A stretch of 64,000 bases of DNA from Sthenelais limicola (GCA_942159475.1 OW804096.1:19058906-19122905), one strand, 5' to 3'; shown: positions 11,776 through 24,660, counted from the stretch's first letter. Notes: a model not told the origin generated them from the letters alone. A program made the numbers and translations.

Positions 11776-12009
11776 GGGTCAGATTTTCAGAAATGTACAA
11801 TTAGCAGCTCTACACATTTAGAAAATTCTCCTAAATTAGGCTGGAAAATGAAGAATACCGGGTATATCTGAGCATATTTGGTATCGCATTGATTTAATGT
11901 ATCAGTTCTGTTGTGTTAAACTGAATTTTGAAGCTCATTTTTGTCGTCGATGTGGGTTATTTGAGAGGATTGGTGAAGGAGAATTGTACATTTTCTGGAA
12001 ATCTAACCC
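11776..12009 (+). mobile_element. MITE-A copy, full length (subfamily 2)
   Basis: Carries the AATGTATCAGTTCTGTTGTG interior; right end ATCTAACCC. Confidence 0.88.
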
Positions 12010-12235
12010 AAATGTTAAGTGTTAGTGTTAGTAGTTGGTTGTGTGCGTAAGGGAAATCCCCAATGACGCCACCAACACCATGCAGGAAATCCCCCAATGA
12101 TGTCATAAACATTTCTTTCATCGATAAAAGAGTAATTGATTACATTTGGGCCATGAAACCCAGCTACGAACACCGCCAATACAGCATGTGTTGGACACGG
12201 TGCACTGTATTGTATGGGTGAAGTCTTCAGAACAT

Positions 12236-12635
12236 GTGATGTGTTTCAGGAAAATGAGTCATAAGTCGCAAAATTGATATTTTTCAAAGTGTTTTTTCAC
12301 AAGATCTCATTATTGGAATGTTATAATGTTTGATGGGTTGATCACTTATAGCTATATCAATTGATGCATCAAATTTAAGAACAATCTATTGAATATATAT
12401 CCTTTCGTTTTGAAGGTCCTCATATGGACTACATTTAGTTACTTTACTGTTTATTGACCCCCAGAAATATTGGAAACATTTTTTTCAAAAACGAAAATAT
12501 CAAACTTAAAATCTAGAAAAATTTATTAGATTATTAGAATCATTGGAATCAGCTTGATCTCATCTTTTCAAATATGGTGATATCTCAAAATCCATTTTTT
12601 GCGACTTATGACTCATTTTCCTGAAACACCTCTCA
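12236..12635 (+). mobile_element. MITE-B reference copy, 400 bp
   Basis: GTGATGTGTTTCAGGAAAAT at the left and ATTTTCCTGAAACACCTCTC at the right; the TIRs extend through TGAGTCATAAGTCGCAAAA (about 38 bp). No coding capacity. Confidence 0.9.
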
Positions 12636-12689
12636 AAATTAATGTAGAATTTCCACGTCCTCTAAAAAAACAATTTAAGACAAAAACTC

Positions 12690-12905
12690 TCCAATCTAGG
12701 TACAAACCCTTAGATCAGATAAGAATGGTATGTCAGCCTACTTCACTAATCGGTTTCCTGGCCTAGGACTCGGCGTTTTAATAGGAATATTATGAGATTT
12801 TGCGGTCTTAATTAAATTATAATGGCACTTTGGGGCTTGAGGCGAGAGGTTTTCCCTTCGTTTTAAGGGACTCTCTCAACTTTGGGCCTAGACTGTCTCC
12901 TCAAA
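12690..12905 (+). repeat. Dispersed repeat D
   Basis: About 215 bp matching, inverted, 27945-28150 (AGATAAGAATGGTATGTCAG, ACTCGGCGTTTTAAT, AAGGGACTCTCT). Confidence 0.75.
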
Positions 12906-13035
12906 ATACTGTTCAAGGGAACCAAACAGAATTTATGAATCAAGGCGATACCTAATATACTCAAATACATCTAGTATTTACGATTTTTCAGAATTTACAA
13001 ATTGCCACTTGTACATTTTTAGGCAGTTTGACCCG
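12905..13035 (-). mobile_element. MITE-A, degenerate 3' half
   Basis: AAAATACTGTTCAAGGGAACC to AGTTTGACCC. Confidence 0.6.
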
Positions 13036-13049
13036 AATATTGTTTAGGC

Positions 13050-13765
13050 CCGGTGTAACAGTTCTAAATTACACCCCTCATCTAATATACCCCCCGGTAA
13101 TTTAGACCTTAGGTTTAAATTAACCCCTCTAGGTTTAAATTAACCCCCTTTGTTTCATTGATAATCTTACACCAACACTTCTAAAAGAACATATTATTGG
13201 GAGAGAAAGTCATATCTAATGCTTATGGGGAAAAAAATAAAGATCAATGTGAGGGTCTAATAATGAAATTTATTGTAATTCTGTATAATAATCCTTTTTT
13301 TCTTTTTATCTATTTAAACTGAAAATATCATTGTAACCGAATGACCATGGGAGCTTATTGCAAATAAAAAAGCAAAACAACTAAAATCTATTCAGTTCTG
13401 TCTATCAGGCCTGTACTCTATTCATTTTTTACTTTATTCATTATTACTTTCTTCTCATAATTAAAAGAATTAATGTTTCAATGGGGGTACATCAGTACTA
13501 GATTGGTAACACATACTGGGGGTATATTAGACCTAGGTTTAGTTTCCCCTTTAGGGGTACTTTGAACCTAGTGGGGGTACATTTAACCTAGGTCTAATAT
13601 ACCCCCGGGGTACATTGAAACTGGAGGGGGTATATCCAACCTAGGTCTAAAGTACCCCCGGGGGTATATTGGACCTAGGTCAAATGTACCCCCGGTACAT
13701 TAGACCTAGGTTAGTTATACCGGGGGGTACATCAGATGGGGGGTACATTAGAACTGCTACACCGG
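13050..13765. mobile_element. TIR element C (716 bp)
   Basis: The left end CCGGTGTAACAGTTCTAAAT pairs with the right end ATTAGAACTGCTACACCGG, and the TIR continues through CCCCTCATCTAATATACCCC / GGGGTACATCAGATGGGG. The right subterminal region (13490-13745) is an array of alternating GGGGGTACAT and ACCTAGGTC words. No ORF. Confidence 0.8.
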
Positions 13766-13939
13766 AACCAGTATAACGAACATTTTAATATAACGATAAC
13801 AATTTAACCCGGAAAAGGGAACAAGCCCTCTTTTATGGCAGGCATAGCTCTTCCAGAGGGTCCCTTCTAATCAAGTTAATGACAACATTAATCAAGATTA
13901 GTTATGTTCTATTGCCAGGTGGGCTGTACGTGTGTATAC

Positions 13940-14173
13940 GGGTCAGATTTTCAGAAAATGTACAATTGGCAGCTGTACATATTTAGTAAATTCTGCTAAA
14001 TTAGGCTGAAATTTGGTCAATACTAGGTAAATTCGAGTATATTCGGCATTGCATTGATTCTAGCAATCTGTTTGGTTAGGTTAAACTGTATTTTGAACTT
14101 TATTTTCGTCTGAAATTTGCGTTATATGAGAGGATTGGTGAAGGCCAGTTGTACATTTTCTGAATATCTGACC
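13940..14173 (+). mobile_element. MITE-A copy, full length (subfamily 1)
   Basis: GGGTCAGATTTTCAG to ATATCTGACC; TA precedes the left end. Confidence 0.88.
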
Positions 14174-14664
14174 TATAGGCACATGAAGTACTCCGATTCC
14201 GAGAACATATTGTACGAAAATCTCAGAGTTGTTTTCAACTCATGACTCATTTTCCAAAAAGTATTTTTATTTTAAACAAATTTTATTGATTCGAAGTTCC
14301 ACAGCGGTAGTATGTCTCATTCGTTCAATTTAAAACAAAAAGCTGTAGTCAAATTAATATAAATGCATTTACGTTTTACATCCATATCAATGTTTATATC
14401 CTATCTAATTTATAGATGAATCACATTCGTCCTACTACATAATAACTCTAGAATATTCTAGAGATCAGGTCATCGTCTTATAGTTATTACACCCCTGTGC
14501 TGTTGCTTCCTATACCTTCAGCATTGTATGTCACACTTGGTCAAAGTGGTGCATAACACGTGAGTTATGTCACCCTGGGGACATACAACAAGTAGGTCCG
14601 CCCAAAACGTAAATTACTTCTTTTATTTGTAATTATTTATATTTTTTATTTATTAATGGGGTGT

Positions 14665-14822
14665 AATAAATATGGAACAAAGCTCGGGTGAAGTCTGTAC
14701 ACTTGTTGGTGACCTCGGGAGCACAGAAGATCTCGGGCTAACGCCCTCTAACTTCCCGCGCTCCCTCGGTCAATAACAAGTGTAAAGACTTCCCCCTTGC
14801 TAGGTTCCATCTATTTATCTAT
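14665..14822. repeat. Foldback element, imperfect arms about 65 bp
   Basis: GAAGTCTGTACACTTGTT pairs with AACAAGTGTAAAGACTTC, and ATGGAAC with GTTCCAT. Confidence 0.8.
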
Positions 14823-14919
14823 TTATCGTTTTATTACTAGCTACTAAACTTTTGTTTGGTATTTCTCCCAAATTAAACATCAGCGTATACATGTACAGTC
14901 ATCGCTCGCATACACATAA

Positions 14920-15053
14920 CTTATTTTCAGAAAATGCACAATCGGCATCTCTGCAAATTACGTAACTTCTATTAAATTAAACATTTCGTCTGAAATTTGG
15001 GTTATTTGAGAAGAATTGCGAAGTTTAATTGTACATTTTCTGGAAATCTGACC
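14920..15053 (+). mobile_element. MITE-A with internal deletion
   Basis: TTTTCAGAAAATGCACAATCG joins directly to CGTCTGAAATTTGGG; about 100 bp of interior is missing. Confidence 0.75.
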
Positions 15054-15699
15054 CACAACATGAATTACAGATAATCCTTGACTATCCAATATGCGTGCCC
15101 ACTTCAATAATTCAGTAAATAATCAGCAGCGTTATGTTGCGGTGGTGAATCATTGCTATTGTTGCTCACTCTACAATAGTGTAAATCTTTAATTTATTGC
15201 CAAACTGTGTGCGTCAAATGGTGGTTGTTCCGCCCATTATAGGTGGTAATGTCGCATGCGGCATGCCATATATCCCTTAACCTTACATAGTATGCGCGGC
15301 ATCACATGTAGAGTGAGTTATCTGCATTCGTCGCAGATTGAGTTCATCCTGACATCATGCATGTCTAGATAACCCTATGTGCATTGGAAAATCCACCAGT
15401 GTATGTAAAAGTGCATCTGACCAGTCACAAAAGTGCAATCCTCTCAAAAAAGCAGTTTTGCACCTGGTTTTGCACCTGATGCAATGTGCATCATCAGATG
15501 CACTCCAAGAATGTGTATCAAATTTATGTATATAAATCGGGTATCAATGCACTAGCTACATGCAGTGAAATTAATGGATGTCAGTCAAAGTCTAGAGGAA
15601 TTTATACAATTCGTAAATTATAGTGTTATATCTCATGGTAACATAGCCTAAAATTTTATTCCTGTACTACATGTTACCTGCATGCTGGTGCAAGCCCAA

Positions 15700-16020
15700 C
15701 TGACCTCAATTACTTATTGATTGGACGGGACCACCGTCCAATCACAATGCACCTCTACTCTGTAACCATGCCATACTCATATATAATGAGGGGGTGTGAC
15801 CCCTCTTACTTCACTTATTAAAGATCTACAATAAATCTACGCTACTATACTCTACGCTACATCTCCTTATCCTTTGTGTTACACCACATATCACATATTG
15901 GTAGAGAACCATCGATTCTGGTGCCTATAAACGCACAATTTGAGGCAATCTAAACAGGAGCGCCTTGAAGCTGAGCAACGCCGCCTAGAACAATTATTCT
16001 GTCTCAAAAATATAATTATA
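15700..16020 (+). mobile_element. Possible decayed LTR end, leader and gag fragment
   Basis: TATATAATG near 15781, AATAAA near 15829, and ATTGGTAGAGAACC just after ...TTACACCACA resemble the end of an LTR with a primer site. A short open piece near 15950-16000 reads QSKQERLEAEQRRLEQLF, like a retrotransposon gag coiled coil. No partner LTR was found in the window. Confidence 0.35.
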
Positions 16021-16124
16021 TTTCATAAGGCAACATATGAAAACAATTAAGCCTCTACCTAAATGTCCTATAGAATAGTGATGAATGAAGGAATTCCCCC
16101 CCTCTTCCTCACATAGCAATAGCA

Positions 16125-16240
16125 ATGAAGTGCTTCAATGAGTGCATTATAACTGTGTTTTTACACCTGGTCAGTAGCACATCGTTGGGAGCATCAGAAC
16201 CACATATATGTGGGGTTCATGGAGCATATTGTATTTATTT
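16125..16240 (+). repeat. Direct repeat, copy 1
   Basis: GAGTGCATTATAACTGTGTTT ... CACCTGGTCAGTAGCACATCG recurs at 17820-17990, where the segment is partly doubled. Confidence 0.6.
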
Positions 16241-16486
16241 AAAAATCTTATATGTTCATCTGTAGAAACTCAACATTCTTAACACTTCACAAATAATAGT
16301 TAATCCGCGCCCACAACTACAATAAAATTATACAACACAGTGAAGCTACAACAGGCCTTAATACCTGCCACTACTTACTCACCTGCATGGCATTCACACC
16401 TACTGTCACACATATCTGACACTACATTCTCTGAAAATCACACTCAGTCCTGCCACCCGTTCATGGAAACCCCTCTGCACTAAACT

Positions 16487-16551
16487 AAACGATCCCTTTT
16501 ATAATTCTAAACGATCCCTTTTATAATTCTAAACGATCCCTTTTATAATTC
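16487..16551 (+). repeat. 22-bp tandem repeat, three copies
   Basis: Unit AAACGATCCCTTTTATAATT plus CT, three near-exact copies. Confidence 0.95.
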
Positions 16552-16559
16552 CTTATTTA

Positions 16560-17815
16560 ATGATAGATCCTGGAGGGCCGTGTCGTATTGTGACCTGCTT
16601 AATGTATGGTATATGTCCCGCCTTCAAGCCCCTACCAGTCTTAATAGATAATACAAGGAGGACCATTTTATATAATCATTAGAATACATTGATATGAATG
16701 CAATTAATTTACGTATTTATTATGAATATATAAATAAATTTGAAGCATAGGTATAAAGACCGTTGTGTCATATTGTGACATAAATTGAGGGCTATTTTTA
16801 AAAGCTCAACCACAGGCTAACATACTGAATTTAGGAGAACTTGAAATCAAACTATAATTAGTTGTTTATTTTCCATGATTGGAAAAATATCATACCACTT
16901 TTTCCATCTCTAAACTCTGGTTAACAATGCTCATAAAAATGGGTGGGAATAGAAATGTCGCCATAACAGGGGTACATTTTTTATTGATAAAAGGTTGATA
17001 TAAGCAGAATAATCTTCTGCAAGTTTACATATCTGGCTAGTGAAAACGCACAATATTAAGGCCCCGCCCCTGCGAGTGGTTTTATGTAATAGTTTCATTT
17101 CCATTTTCATATAAATGCATTGTTCTTTCAGAAACAGGATTCCTATTTCTTCTTTTTTATCTATACTATTCCTACTCATCATTCAACTTATCAAATCCGT
17201 CCACGTTTTAGTGCTTGCCAGACCCTTTTGTTGCAGATTCAGGCATAGAAGATATCCCTTTTGCTTCCCTTATTTAAGACTTTGACATACATGTATATAC
17301 TGACAATTATTATTGATAATCAATACATGGTGAGATCATTGTGCCACTTATTTTCACTAGGTGGCGGCGTTGTTCTCACCAGGTGGCAGGGAAAGTGACT
17401 GGATTGTATTTACAATTTATTTTAACATTGGAGGTGCTGCTATAACATTTTTGTGGCATTTATACCCTATAAATATTCCGCATCATGGAGTTAGGGATAT
17501 TATAAGTGATATCCTTGCGTAGTGAATTTGTATAATTTATCTGTTTGATGCTGAAAAACGTTTTCATCAAAACACCCCAATAATTTTACATGTAGATTGT
17601 GCCTAGTGGCTTGGACGGGACACAGTCAACATACAACTGGAACAATCACTTGAATGCTGTCCTACCATGCTCTATGCTGCAAGGCTTAGAATGGTAGAAT
17701 TGATGAAAATGAAAAGATCATAGTAAACAGAAGTTAATGTGCTAAACTCTCGTTGTACACATTTGGGAATATAGATCTTTCAAATCTTCCTGTGAGCAAA
17801 AATATAACCCTCCTA
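16560..17815. other. Intergenic, no gene seen
   Basis: AT-rich; no exon or repeat family recognised. Confidence 0.4.
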
Positions 17816-17819
17816 TAAA

Positions 17820-17990
17820 GCAATTGAAGTGTCCCACTGAGTGCATCATAACTGTGTTTTTTAACCTGGTCAATAGTGTATTATTGAGAGCATGAGGACT
17901 GCTTTAAATACACCTGGCCAATAGTGCATCGTTGAGAGTATTAGAAGTGCATTTAAAAGTCAGGTTCATAGAGCATAATAAAATCAAGTT
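17820..17990 (+). repeat. Direct repeat, copy 2 (partly doubled)
   Basis: Resembles 16125-16240; CCAATAGTGCATCGTTGAGAG duplicates its own left part. Confidence 0.55.
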
Positions 17991-18100
17991 TGAGCCTCAC
18001 AACTGTTTACGATTTCCACTAGTAAAGCACCAGGTCAGTATCAGGTCAAAAGTTCCAGGTAAAAACTAGGTAAGAAATGCATTCATGCACATCGGGAAAT

Positions 18101-18334
18101 GGGTCAGATTTTCAGAAAATGTACAATTGACCTTCACTAATACTCTCAAATAACCCAAATTTCAGACGAAAATTTAGTTCAGAATACAGTTCAACATAAC
18201 CAGACTGATTTATTGAATGAATACAATACAGAATACACTCAGATATACCTAGTATTCATCAATTTTCACTCTAATTTAGCAGAATTTGAGAGACGTGTAG
18301 AACTGGAGGTTGTGCATTTTCTGAAAATCCAAAC
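18101..18334 (-). mobile_element. MITE-A copy, full length
   Basis: Left TIR intact; right TIR ends AAAATCCAAAC, decayed. Confidence 0.85.
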
Positions 18335-18474
18335 ACGGCATATAATAATACGAATACGAAAAGAAGAAAGACTCTTCAGCTTGATCTAAATGAATAAGTA
18401 TATTCAATACAGTCATGACGTTTGGCACATCCTCAACATTCCTATGAAGAGATAGTATGCAAAAACATATGTAT

Positions 18475-18670
18475 GGGTCAGATATTCAGAAAATGAAGAC
18501 TTAATTGGCCACTCTACATATTTAGTAAAGTCTGCTAAAATAGACTGAAAAACGTTAAATACTTGATATATCTGAGTAAAGTTGTATTGCCTTGATTAAA
18601 ATAATCTGGTTGGTTATGGTAAACTGAATTTTGAACTTGATTTTGTCTTAAATATGGGTTATTTGAAACA
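18475..18670 (+). mobile_element. MITE-A, 5' part
   Basis: GGGTCAGATATTCAG to ATATGGGTTATTTGA, then lost in a TA run. Confidence 0.75.
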
Positions 18671-18689
18671 AGATATATATATATGTATA

Positions 18690-18825
18690 ATGTGCTCAAA
18701 ATACAGTACAACATAGGCAGAAAGGCCTTTGAAGCAACCAAATACCATATATATATATACCGAGTATTCATCATTTATCTTAATATTTCAGAATTTGCTA
18801 AATGTGTAGAGCTGCTGATTGTAGG
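18690..18825 (-). mobile_element. MITE-A, 3' part in opposite orientation
   Basis: AAAATACAGTACAACATAGG to GAGCTGCTGATTGTA. Head-to-head with the previous fragment, so two copies have fused around TA microsatellites. Confidence 0.65.
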
Positions 18826-19260
18826 GTGGGGTGGGGCAAGATGCCAATGTGGGGTAAAAGGCCCATGTGTTGTAACGGGTTTAATGACAGTTTTTCTGCC
18901 ATTTTTACCTTTTTCTTAGGTTGCTGCCACCGGATGCCTGCAGCAGAAACAGCGTCATGCCAAAGCAGACAAATTTAAGTACAAATATGTGAATTTTGTA
19001 ATTTAAGCAGTAAACTTGCTAATTTGGTTGTGAATCATTTTGAGGGTGAAAGTTTGGAGAATCACAATTCTGTGTAGATAGGACCAAATATGGTTAATTT
19101 TGAATGTTATTCAAGCATATGTACATCGTATCTGGGTGATAATAGATGAAAAAAGAATGTCCCTTGGGGTAAAAGGCCCATCTGGACACGGGGCAAATGG
19201 CCCCCATGGGTATTTTGCCCCATTCTGCATGATCCAATATATCAGCTGAGAGCATGCGGT
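18826..19260. repeat. GGGGCAAAATGCC-type sequence with inverted words
   Basis: GTGGGGTAAAAGGCCCATG near 18850 and TTGGGGTAAAAGGCCCATC near 19165, with the inverted ATGGGTATTTTGCCCC near 19207. Probably another small TIR element inserted in the MITE-A end. Confidence 0.4.
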
Positions 19261-20570
19261 AAAAAGCCCACCCCTGGGCAATTTGCCCGAGTCAAGAAAT
19301 TTAGCCCGCTAGAGGATATTATTCTATTTTCTGTTTTTGTTCTTATAGTTGTCGTTTTTCTCACTTTTAATGACTGCCCACCATCCCGCCCTGCTTCCTC
19401 CACTCTCTCTTCCTTGTTAGTGTTTTTTTTTTTTGTTTTTGTTTTTGAGACAACTTCTTTTTATTCAATATGTCAACAAATCTCATCTCTCTTCTGGACC
19501 AGTCTACATCGAAAAATACATAGGCCCTTCACACGTTTTCATTTGACGGTCAATTAAAAAATAGAAGAACATCACCATATTAGTTTTTGCTTTCATTTAT
19601 ACACTTTATCTTATTAGCAGCTTAAATTATACTTTCTTTTATGATTACAATTCATTTATTTCGATCTATTATGTCTGTTAAGTCCGCAAAGAGACTTCTC
19701 CACCTCTTCTTTTCATCTTTGTTAATTTCTGCAAAGGTGTTCTGGTATAAAATGATTGATAATTTCGACCTCAGCTTATAGCTGAAGAACAGCCATCCTA
19801 TCATTCCTTCATGGATTAATTTTTGACGGTGAATGAAAGCCTTTGTTACTAGAACAATCCAATTGATAATTTTATTATTGATACCTTTCTTGTCAAAACC
19901 GAACATTATATTAATTTTTTTTAGATCAAAGGATCCATCTTCTTTTCTTCTGACTATACTTCTACCACCTATGTCTTCGTTCAGATAGCCTATAGTCCTT
20001 GTTAGTGTTTGTGTGTACTACCTGCTCCACACAGTACCGCCGTCGCCGCTACTGTGAGAGCAGGGAGTGAAGCATGAGCATGGTGGTAGTGGCCAGTGGT
20101 GCCGTGTGCAAAAGTTTGAATGGAATAGCCATAGGACCAAAAAAGGTGCTGATCCTGATGTTCGTGTACCATAAACATATGTATTCCTCCAGTAAAAAAT
20201 GTAATATACAATTATAGCTTTCGATTGACACCAACGAGTTTGCCATACGTGTTGTTAAAGTTGCTTGATTGGACGATCCATATGACCTAGACATTACTGG
20301 GAAAGACCAAGATATCCTGCGACAGCTTCAATTTTTAGTTCAGTGGCAATCCGCCTCTTCTCAGAGGGCGGGTCGGTCGCTAGTTGTCAAGAATGAAACG
20401 TATCGCAGTAGCAAAATTTCTATGTCAATAAACAAAAAAAAGTAGGCTTTTTGTCCAAGGCCAGGAGCCCACTTTAAAAAATATTGTTTTGTAGATAACC
20501 GCCCTAAAATCTATACTGTCGCATTCAGACATGAATGCACCTATTCATATCATTTGATGCAACAAATGCC
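19261..20570. other. Intergenic, no gene seen
   Basis: AT-rich with a T-run near 19427; short ORFs here show no coding character. Confidence 0.35.
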
Positions 20571-20573
20571 TTA

Positions 20574-20979
20574 GTGATGTGTTCCTGGAAGTTGAGTCAC
20601 AAGTCGCAAAATTGATATTTTTCAAAGTGTTTTATTTGTAAGATGTCTTGGTTGGAAAGTATTCATTTTTGGAGTGCGTAACGCTATTTGTAGCATGAAT
20701 ATATGTATCAAATTTCAGGACAGTGTATTAACTATTCCAATGCATTTCTAAGGTCATCTTATAGAGTATATTTAGTTATTTTACCAGTAATTGTCCTCCC
20801 ATAAATATTGCAACTTAAAAAAAAAAAAAAAATATCCTAAACTTAAAATATAGAAATACTTATTAGATGTCCTACTGTTTACTATCATTGGAATCGGCTT
20901 GATCTCATCTTTTCAAATATAATAGTATCTCAAAATCCATTGTTTGCGACTTGTGACTCATGTCCTGTGACACATCACA
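20574..20979 (+). mobile_element. MITE-B copy, full length
   Basis: GTGATGTGTTCCTGGAAGTTGA to GTGACACATCAC; an A-run sits in the middle. A second partial tail (20990-21032) follows. Confidence 0.88.
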
Positions 20980-21313
20980 TATGAAAAATTATGCTACTTA
21001 TGACTCATTTCCCAGTAACACATAATCACATTATGATATAGTGATCATCCACAAGGACAAAGACCCGTCTATAATAAATCAATCTATTTGGCTCAATATT
21101 CACTTGAAATACTAATCAATACATGGGAAATATAACTTATTGATGCAGTTATTGATTCCCGCACGCATGGGTGCTTAGTAGCAGGCGATATGGCACAAAG
21201 TGTGACGTCATTACGTTATTCACTATTTGTCCATGACTTTTTTCTTTTAATTATTTCTCATTTGTCCAGAAATACACCGGTGATTGAATCGCTTATTCAA
21301 AGTGTTTTTGTTA

Positions 21314-21937
21314 TGGGTCTGGTTTTCAGAAAATGTACAATCGGTAGCTCGACACATTTCGTAAATTCTGCTATATTGGAGGACTTAAATGTGGCCAATG
21401 CTAGGTATATTTGAATATATTTGGTATTTATTTGATTTAAAAAAATGGTTTGGTTATGTTAACTATATTTTGAATGTCATTTCTGTCTTTCTGTCTCTTT
21501 TTCTCTGTCTCTCTCTCCCTTCTTCTCTATCTCTATTTCCTGGGTAAGACCATAAAGTGCCTTTCTGTCTCCTTTTTCTCTGTCTCTCTCTCCCTTCTTC
21601 TTTATCTCTATTTCCTGGGTAAGACCATAAAGTGCCTTTCTGTCTCTTCTTCTCTGTCTCTCTCTCCCTTCTTCTCTAGCTGTACTTACAACGCATTTAA
21701 GTGACTGGCGTACACAGTAGCCAGGTATAGGGTTGATGGTTCGGCTACCTTCTTCTCTATCTCTATATCCTGGGTAAGATCATAAACTGCCTCCCTCTCG
21801 GCTCTCCCGCCCTTGATATAACCATCTTATGTGTTGATAAGGGCGTAAAGCAACCAATCTCACTCACTCACTCTTAAATCTTGATTATTTGAGAGGATCG
21901 GCAAAGGTGAATTGTGCGTTTTCTCGCGATTTCACCC
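21314..21937 (+). mobile_element. MITE-A interrupted by an expanded CT-rich repeat
   Basis: The 5' part runs to about 21480, then about 390 bp of CTCT/TCTG repeats, then the MITE resumes at about 21872 (CTTAAATCTTGATTATTTGAG) to TTTCACCC. Confidence 0.8.
21474..21871 (+). repeat. Compound C/T minisatellite
   Basis: About three units near 74 bp (TTTCTGTCTC..., CTATTTCCTGGGTAAGACCA, TAAAGTGCC). It interrupts a MITE-A copy and gives false Ser/Leu ORFs. Confidence 0.8.
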
Positions 21938-22010
21938 ATGTGTGTCTGCTCGGTTATATCTGCATATTATTCAACTCTTTATTTTCGTAGAAATTTCACA
22001 ATAACAATAT

Positions 22011-22345
22011 GTGATATGTTACAGGAAAATGAGTCACAAGTCGCAAAATTGGTGAATGTGGTTTATTCACAAGATGTATTTGTTGGTATGTTCCCATCCT
22101 TTGGGTGCTTAACGCTTTCCGTAGTATGAATACTTGTACCAAATTTGAGGACAGTGTATTAAAGATATCTATAAGCCTATGCATATCTTTGGTAATCGTG
22201 TTGAAGACATTTTAGCTATTTTACTACTAAATGTCAAACCAGAAATATTACAAACTTTTTTTCATAAATAAAGAAACAGATATAAAATATAGAAGTAATG
22301 AAATATAGTAAGTCGAAAAAAATGAATTTTGAGATATATGTACCC
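22011..22345 (+). mobile_element. MITE-B, 5' and central part
   Basis: GTGATATGTTACAGGAAAAT start; loses similarity near the TGAATTTTGAGATAT block. A reversed fragment follows at about 22410-22505. Confidence 0.75.
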
Positions 22346-22789
22346 GTTTTTCCATGTAGGCCATAAATTATGTAAAAAAAGAATTTGGAAAAATAAAGTT
22401 TCAATATATATATATATCACCGTATTTGAAAAGACACCTAATTCGTCTTTCTATACTTTAAATTCGATATATTTTTTATTTTTGAAAAAAAGTTTCTTAA
22501 TTTCCCTTAATATTACATAAATGCTGACTAAGCAATAGATGTAGATGAGGAGTGGGAGGATTAGAGTGCATGATGTTGTATGGATTCCCTTATTTCCCAG
22601 CATTCCACAGCTTCTGGGCGGAAATGGATCCTATAGATCACTACCATGAAGCATAGCTATTTGTATTTAATTTTAGTTAAAGCTGCATTCTCAGCTAAAA
22701 GTACAGATTAGCTACAAATTTGCTTCTTTCAATTCACATAGTTGCAACATTTTCAAGTGTTTAAAGGGTTTTATTCAAAAGATCAACAT

Positions 22790-22872
22790 GGTAACGGAAA
22801 AAAACCGTCTTCTAAAAGGGGACAAAAAAACCGTCTTCAAAAACGTTTAGTACGAAGACGGTTTCACTTGCA
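22790..22872. repeat. Small inverted repeat
   Basis: Two AACCGTCTTC words face one GAAGACGGTT. Confidence 0.6.
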
Positions 22873-23047
22873 GTGCACTAGTAGGAATATCTTCATCCTT
22901 GGTGTATCTAATTACCATGGTCTTCCGCCCACTGCTGTGCCTAACTCTAGCTAATTCTAATTCTGAAACATAATTTTAATTAAATGGCTCGTATTTTTTG
23001 CGGCTTGAAGGTTCAGCGTGCACTTTGATTGTGTTTGGTTATTTGGG

Positions 23048-23278
23048 TGGGATCGCCACAAAATGTACAATTCGTCTTCACCAATCCACTCAAATAACCC
23101 AAATTTTAGACAAACATAAAGTTCAAAATACAGTTCAGCCCAACCAAACAGATTCCTAGAATCAATGCAATTCCGAATATACTCGGATTTACAAAGTATT
23201 GACCAAATTGCAGCCTAATTTAGCCGATTTTACTAAATGTGTACAGCTGCCAATTGGACATTTTCTAAAATCAGACCC
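23048..23278 (-). mobile_element. MITE-A copy, full length with decayed left end
   Basis: Left end GGGATCGCCACAAAATGTAC, right end TCTAAAATCAGACCC. Confidence 0.82.
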
Positions 23279-23299
23279 TTTTGGTGGCAGTGTGAAGTG

Positions 23300-23600
23300 C
23301 TGGAGATGTTTGTCGTATAAACACATGTACTAAATTTCAAGAAAGTTTATCAGAAACATCCTTGTGTTTCTAAGCTCACTCTATGGAGTATATTTACCTA
23401 TACTAGTAATTATCCACCCAGAATTATTGTAAACTTATTTTTCAAACATAAAAATACCAAACTTAACATAATATTTATGGAAAAACTTCTTAGATTTCCT
23501 AAATGTTAGTACCACTGGAATACACCTATAATCTCATCCTTTCAAATATGATAATATCTCAAAATAACTTATGACTCGTTCTGTACTGACACATCACATT
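23300..23600 (+). mobile_element. MITE-B, 3' part
   Basis: Right TIR partly kept (ACTTATGACTCGTTCTGTACTGACACATCAC). Confidence 0.7.
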
Positions 23601-23884
23601 TATATCTCCTTGTTAATACCTACTAAAAGTGCAGTACTAGGCTGTAGTGATCTATAATCACTTCAATGAAGCCATAATGTGCGTGGGAGGGAAGTAAGTT
23701 TTTGTGCTGTAAATAAGTTAGATTCAGAGCTTGTATTTCAGTTTTGTCCTTGATCTAATTCATATGATAGAGGAATATAAAATCCATTTTTCATACAAAA
23801 GAACTCAGATGGGAAACGTTTTGCTAAACGATGTGGACTATAATAAAACGCCTGGCCTTTAATAATGATATATATTCCGTTCCA

Positions 23885-24187
23885 AGTTCTAAAGTATTTC
23901 TATATTTTAAGTTTGATATTTTTATTTTTGTAAAAAAAAAAAAGAAGTTTGCAATGTTTCTGTGTGGGTAATTACCAGTAAAGTAAGTAAATATACTCCA
24001 TACAAAGGCCTTCAAAACGCAAGGATATATTTGATACAATGTCCTGGAATTTGTTACTTAGATTTATATGACTATAAGTGCTAAACCCTCTAAACATCAG
24101 AACACTTCAACAAAGATCTTATGAAAAAAAACTTTGAAAAATATCAATTTTGCGACTTGTGACTCATTTTCCTGGAACACAGCACAA
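23885..24187 (-). mobile_element. MITE-B, 5'-truncated
   Basis: Ends GCGACTTGTGACTCATTTTC CTGGAACACAGCAC. Confidence 0.78.
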
Positions 24188-24413
24188 TTATGTTAATTAG
24201 CTCCCAGCCGCCATGACACATATCCTCCCTATTGAACTCGTCACACAGTGACAGGAGGCACTTAGGTGTGTCAGTGTGAGGGAGAAATGACCATAGCCTC
24301 TCCACTCAACCGACAATGCATTGATATAGCAATCAAGCTTTGTCATTTATAACAGACTTGTTAAATTAGTACAGTCCTTTTTGAAGTAGCTTTCAGCTTA
24401 TATTTACACACAT

Positions 24414-24648
24414 GGGTCAGATTTTCAGAAAATGTACAATTGGCAGCTGTAAACATTTAGTAAATTCTGGTAAATTAGGCTCCAGTGTGGTCAATACTAG
24501 GTAAATTAGAGTATATTCAGCATTGAATTGATTCTAGCAATCTGTTTGGTTAGGTTAAACTGTATTTTGAACTTTATTTTCGTCTGAAATGTGGGTTATT
24601 TGAGAAGGCTGGCGAAGTTCAATTGTACATTTTCTGAAAATCTGACCC
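24414..24648 (+). mobile_element. MITE-A copy, full length (subfamily 1)
   Basis: Both TIRs perfect. First of a tandem pair with 12 bp between. Confidence 0.92.
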
Positions 24649-24660
24649 ATTTACACACGT

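Noticed and set aside
21474..21704. Ser/Leu-rich ORF
   Set aside because: Encoded by a CT-rich simple repeat interrupting a MITE.
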